This document shows positions 12,952 to 13,334 of a stretch of 13,334 nt of DNA, piece by piece (position 1 is the stretch's first letter; every line of letters begins with the position of its first letter). Source of the DNA: Natronomonas sp. (lineage in GTDB: Archaea; Halobacteriota; Halobacteria; Halobacteriales; Haloarculaceae); NCBI GenBank assembly GCA_007135435.1, contig SLIW01000166.1, positions 1 through 13,334 on the forward strand. Reading direction: 5' to 3'. The position numbers and the translations under genes were made by a program. Below the pieces are notes generated by a model. It was not told where the DNA came from, did not search any database, and worked only from the letters and a program-made list of their open reading frames with translations.

Positions 12952-13054
12952 AGACCGGTGCCTGACGACGAACAGGAGACGCCACGCAGCGATCGGCGCG
13001 ACGCCGCGGTGGCCCCTGGGTGCACGTCGCACGGCCGACGGCGTTCATAAGCGC

Positions 13055-13060
13055 TTTTAT
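13055..13060 (+). promoter_or_regulatory. TATA box of rpl7ae
   Basis: TTTTAT within CATAAGCGCTTTTATG (13046-13061), whose ends CATAA/TTATG are complementary. A transcript starting 25-30 bp later would begin near 13083, about 130 nt before the ATG. No TATA-like element is seen closer to the start codon. Confidence 0.6.
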
Positions 13061-13131
13061 GCGGTGGCCCAGTACGGACGTGTACAGCCTACGCGGGGTT
13101 GTGATGCTCCTAGCCGGACAGGACTCAAAGA

Positions 13132-13193
13132 CGCACCCGTTTCGGGCGCGAGAACCGTGCCGACGCGGTTCGACGGCGGGGGAGCGCGAGCTC
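13132..13193 (+). promoter_or_regulatory. Structured leader of rpl7ae: three hairpins, possible kink-turn
   Basis: Hairpin 1: CGCACCCG/CGGGCGCG (13132-13150), with one mismatch. Hairpin 2: GAACCGTG-CCGA-CGCGGTTC (13152-13171), 8 pairs including one G-U. Hairpin 3: GAGC-GCGA-GCTC (13182-13193), with a GNRA-type loop. Hairpin 2 is flanked by GA on both strands (13150-13151 and 13172-13173), which could form tandem sheared G-A pairs as in a kink-turn. The expected outer C-stem does not pair in the simple register, so the kink-turn is unproven. Confidence 0.45.
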
Positions 13194-13200
13194 ACACGTA

Positions 13201-13207
13201 GGAGGAG
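13201..13207 (+). promoter_or_regulatory. Shine-Dalgarno site of rpl7ae
   Basis: GGAGGAG, 7 nt before the ATG at 13215, complementary to the 3' end of archaeal 16S rRNA. A strong site here agrees with a leadered mRNA, unlike most genes in the window. Confidence 0.75.
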
Positions 13208-13214
13208 TCAATAA

Positions 13215-13334
13215 ATGTCAGTATACGTAGATTTCGACGTTCCGGCCGACCTCGAAGAGGACGCTCTCGAGGCGCTCGAGGTCGCCCGAGACACAGGTAG
13301 CGTAAAGAAAGGCACCAACGAGACGACCAAAGCC
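13215..13334 (+). CDS. rpl7ae: 50S ribosomal protein L7Ae, N-terminal part (runs off the right edge)
   Basis: Forty residues, starting [20 protein letters not shown] and ending [17 protein letters not shown]. This is the haloarchaeal L7Ae N-terminus; GTNETTK is the conserved RNA-contacting helix start of the L7Ae/L30e family. L7Ae binds kink-turns and works in the large ribosomal subunit, in box C/D and H/ACA RNPs, and in archaeal RNase P. The remaining two thirds lie outside the window. The start is fixed by the Shine-Dalgarno site 7 nt upstream and by the family N-terminus. It is preceded by a long, hairpin-rich leader, a natural place for feedback by its own product. Confidence 0.96.
   Translation, partial: MSVYVDFDVPADLEEDALEALEVARDTGSVKKGTNETTKA

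Larger units (their letters stand above)
12582..13214. other. 633-bp divergent intergenic region between dpsA and rpl7ae
   Basis: From left to right it holds the dpsA promoter (12608-12614), an AT-rich island with a palindrome (12629-12668), an exact 40-bp tandem duplication with a partial upstream copy (12719-12820), about four degenerate 21-bp units (12868-12951), the rpl7ae promoter (13055-13060) and a structured leader ending in a Shine-Dalgarno site. I find no supported protein-coding gene; open frames across the arrays encode only repeats rich in P, C, W and R. Confidence 0.8.

Noticed and set aside
12667..13032. Minus-strand open frame through the 40-bp repeats with repeated VPCGPCH-type sequence, resembling a cysteine-repeat protein
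   Set aside because: The pattern is created by the DNA repeat itself; 40 is not a multiple of three, so successive copies fall in different frames, and no promoter or homology is seen.
13150..13181. tRNA T-arm-like sequence (CGCGGTTCGACG) in the rpl7ae leader
   Set aside because: No acceptor stem, D-arm or anticodon arm can be placed around it; the bases are better explained by hairpin 2.

Overview
The window is chromosomal DNA from a halophilic archaeon (class Halobacteria). The evidence is very high GC with strongly GC-biased third codon positions, acidic predicted proteins rich in D and E, TATA-like elements about 25-35 bp before start codons with mostly short or absent leaders, and recognisable archaeal proteins (aEF1B, L21e, Rpo4, DUF655, archaeal KsgA, L7Ae, split MetE, DpsA). 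From memory the order zinc-finger / aEF1B / L21e / Rpo4 / DUF655 / KsgA / MscS / HemK2 / MetE pair resembles the conserved Haloferax-type arrangement. I cannot name the species.

Layout. 1-202 (-): 5' end of a probable tRNA(Met) cytidine acetyltransferase (TmcA). 365-1381 (+): zinc-free MDR/CurA-type oxidoreductase. 1598-2049 (+): four-CxxC mini zinc-finger protein plus aEF1B. 2292-2951 (+): ribosomal protein L21e plus RNA polymerase subunit Rpo4. 3290-3874 (+): DUF655 protein. 4017-4862 (+): KsgA/RsmA. 5098-7120 (+): MscS-type channel plus HemK2-type methyltransferase. 7161-9340 (+): two-gene methionine synthase. 9567-10667 (-): haloarchaeal hypothetical with repeat-rich acidic tails. 10790-11395 (+): degenerate RecA-fold protein. 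11514-11654 (+): 46-residue microprotein. 12033-12581 (-): DpsA. 13215-13334 (+): 5' end of rpl7ae.

Most of the window serves translation and its RNA or protein modification: tRNA acetylation, aEF1B, L21e, L7Ae, 16S rRNA dimethylation and probably release-factor methylation, together with one RNA polymerase subunit. Methionine synthesis, osmotic protection and iron/oxidative-stress storage are interspersed. No mobile element, CRISPR array, rRNA or tRNA gene was seen.

The most distinctive feature is an unusual density of short tandem repeats with unrelated units. Arrays with periods of 13, 23, 11, 19, 40 and about 21 bp lie between genes. Arrays with periods of 24, 30, 18 and 33 bp, all multiples of three, lie inside genes, where they encode acidic or low-complexity linkers and tails. 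The second point of interest is a leader of roughly 130 nt before rpl7ae, with three consecutive hairpins and a Shine-Dalgarno site; the middle hairpin has GA/GA flanks partly resembling a kink-turn, the RNA motif L7Ae binds. I found no clear new defence or mobile system.
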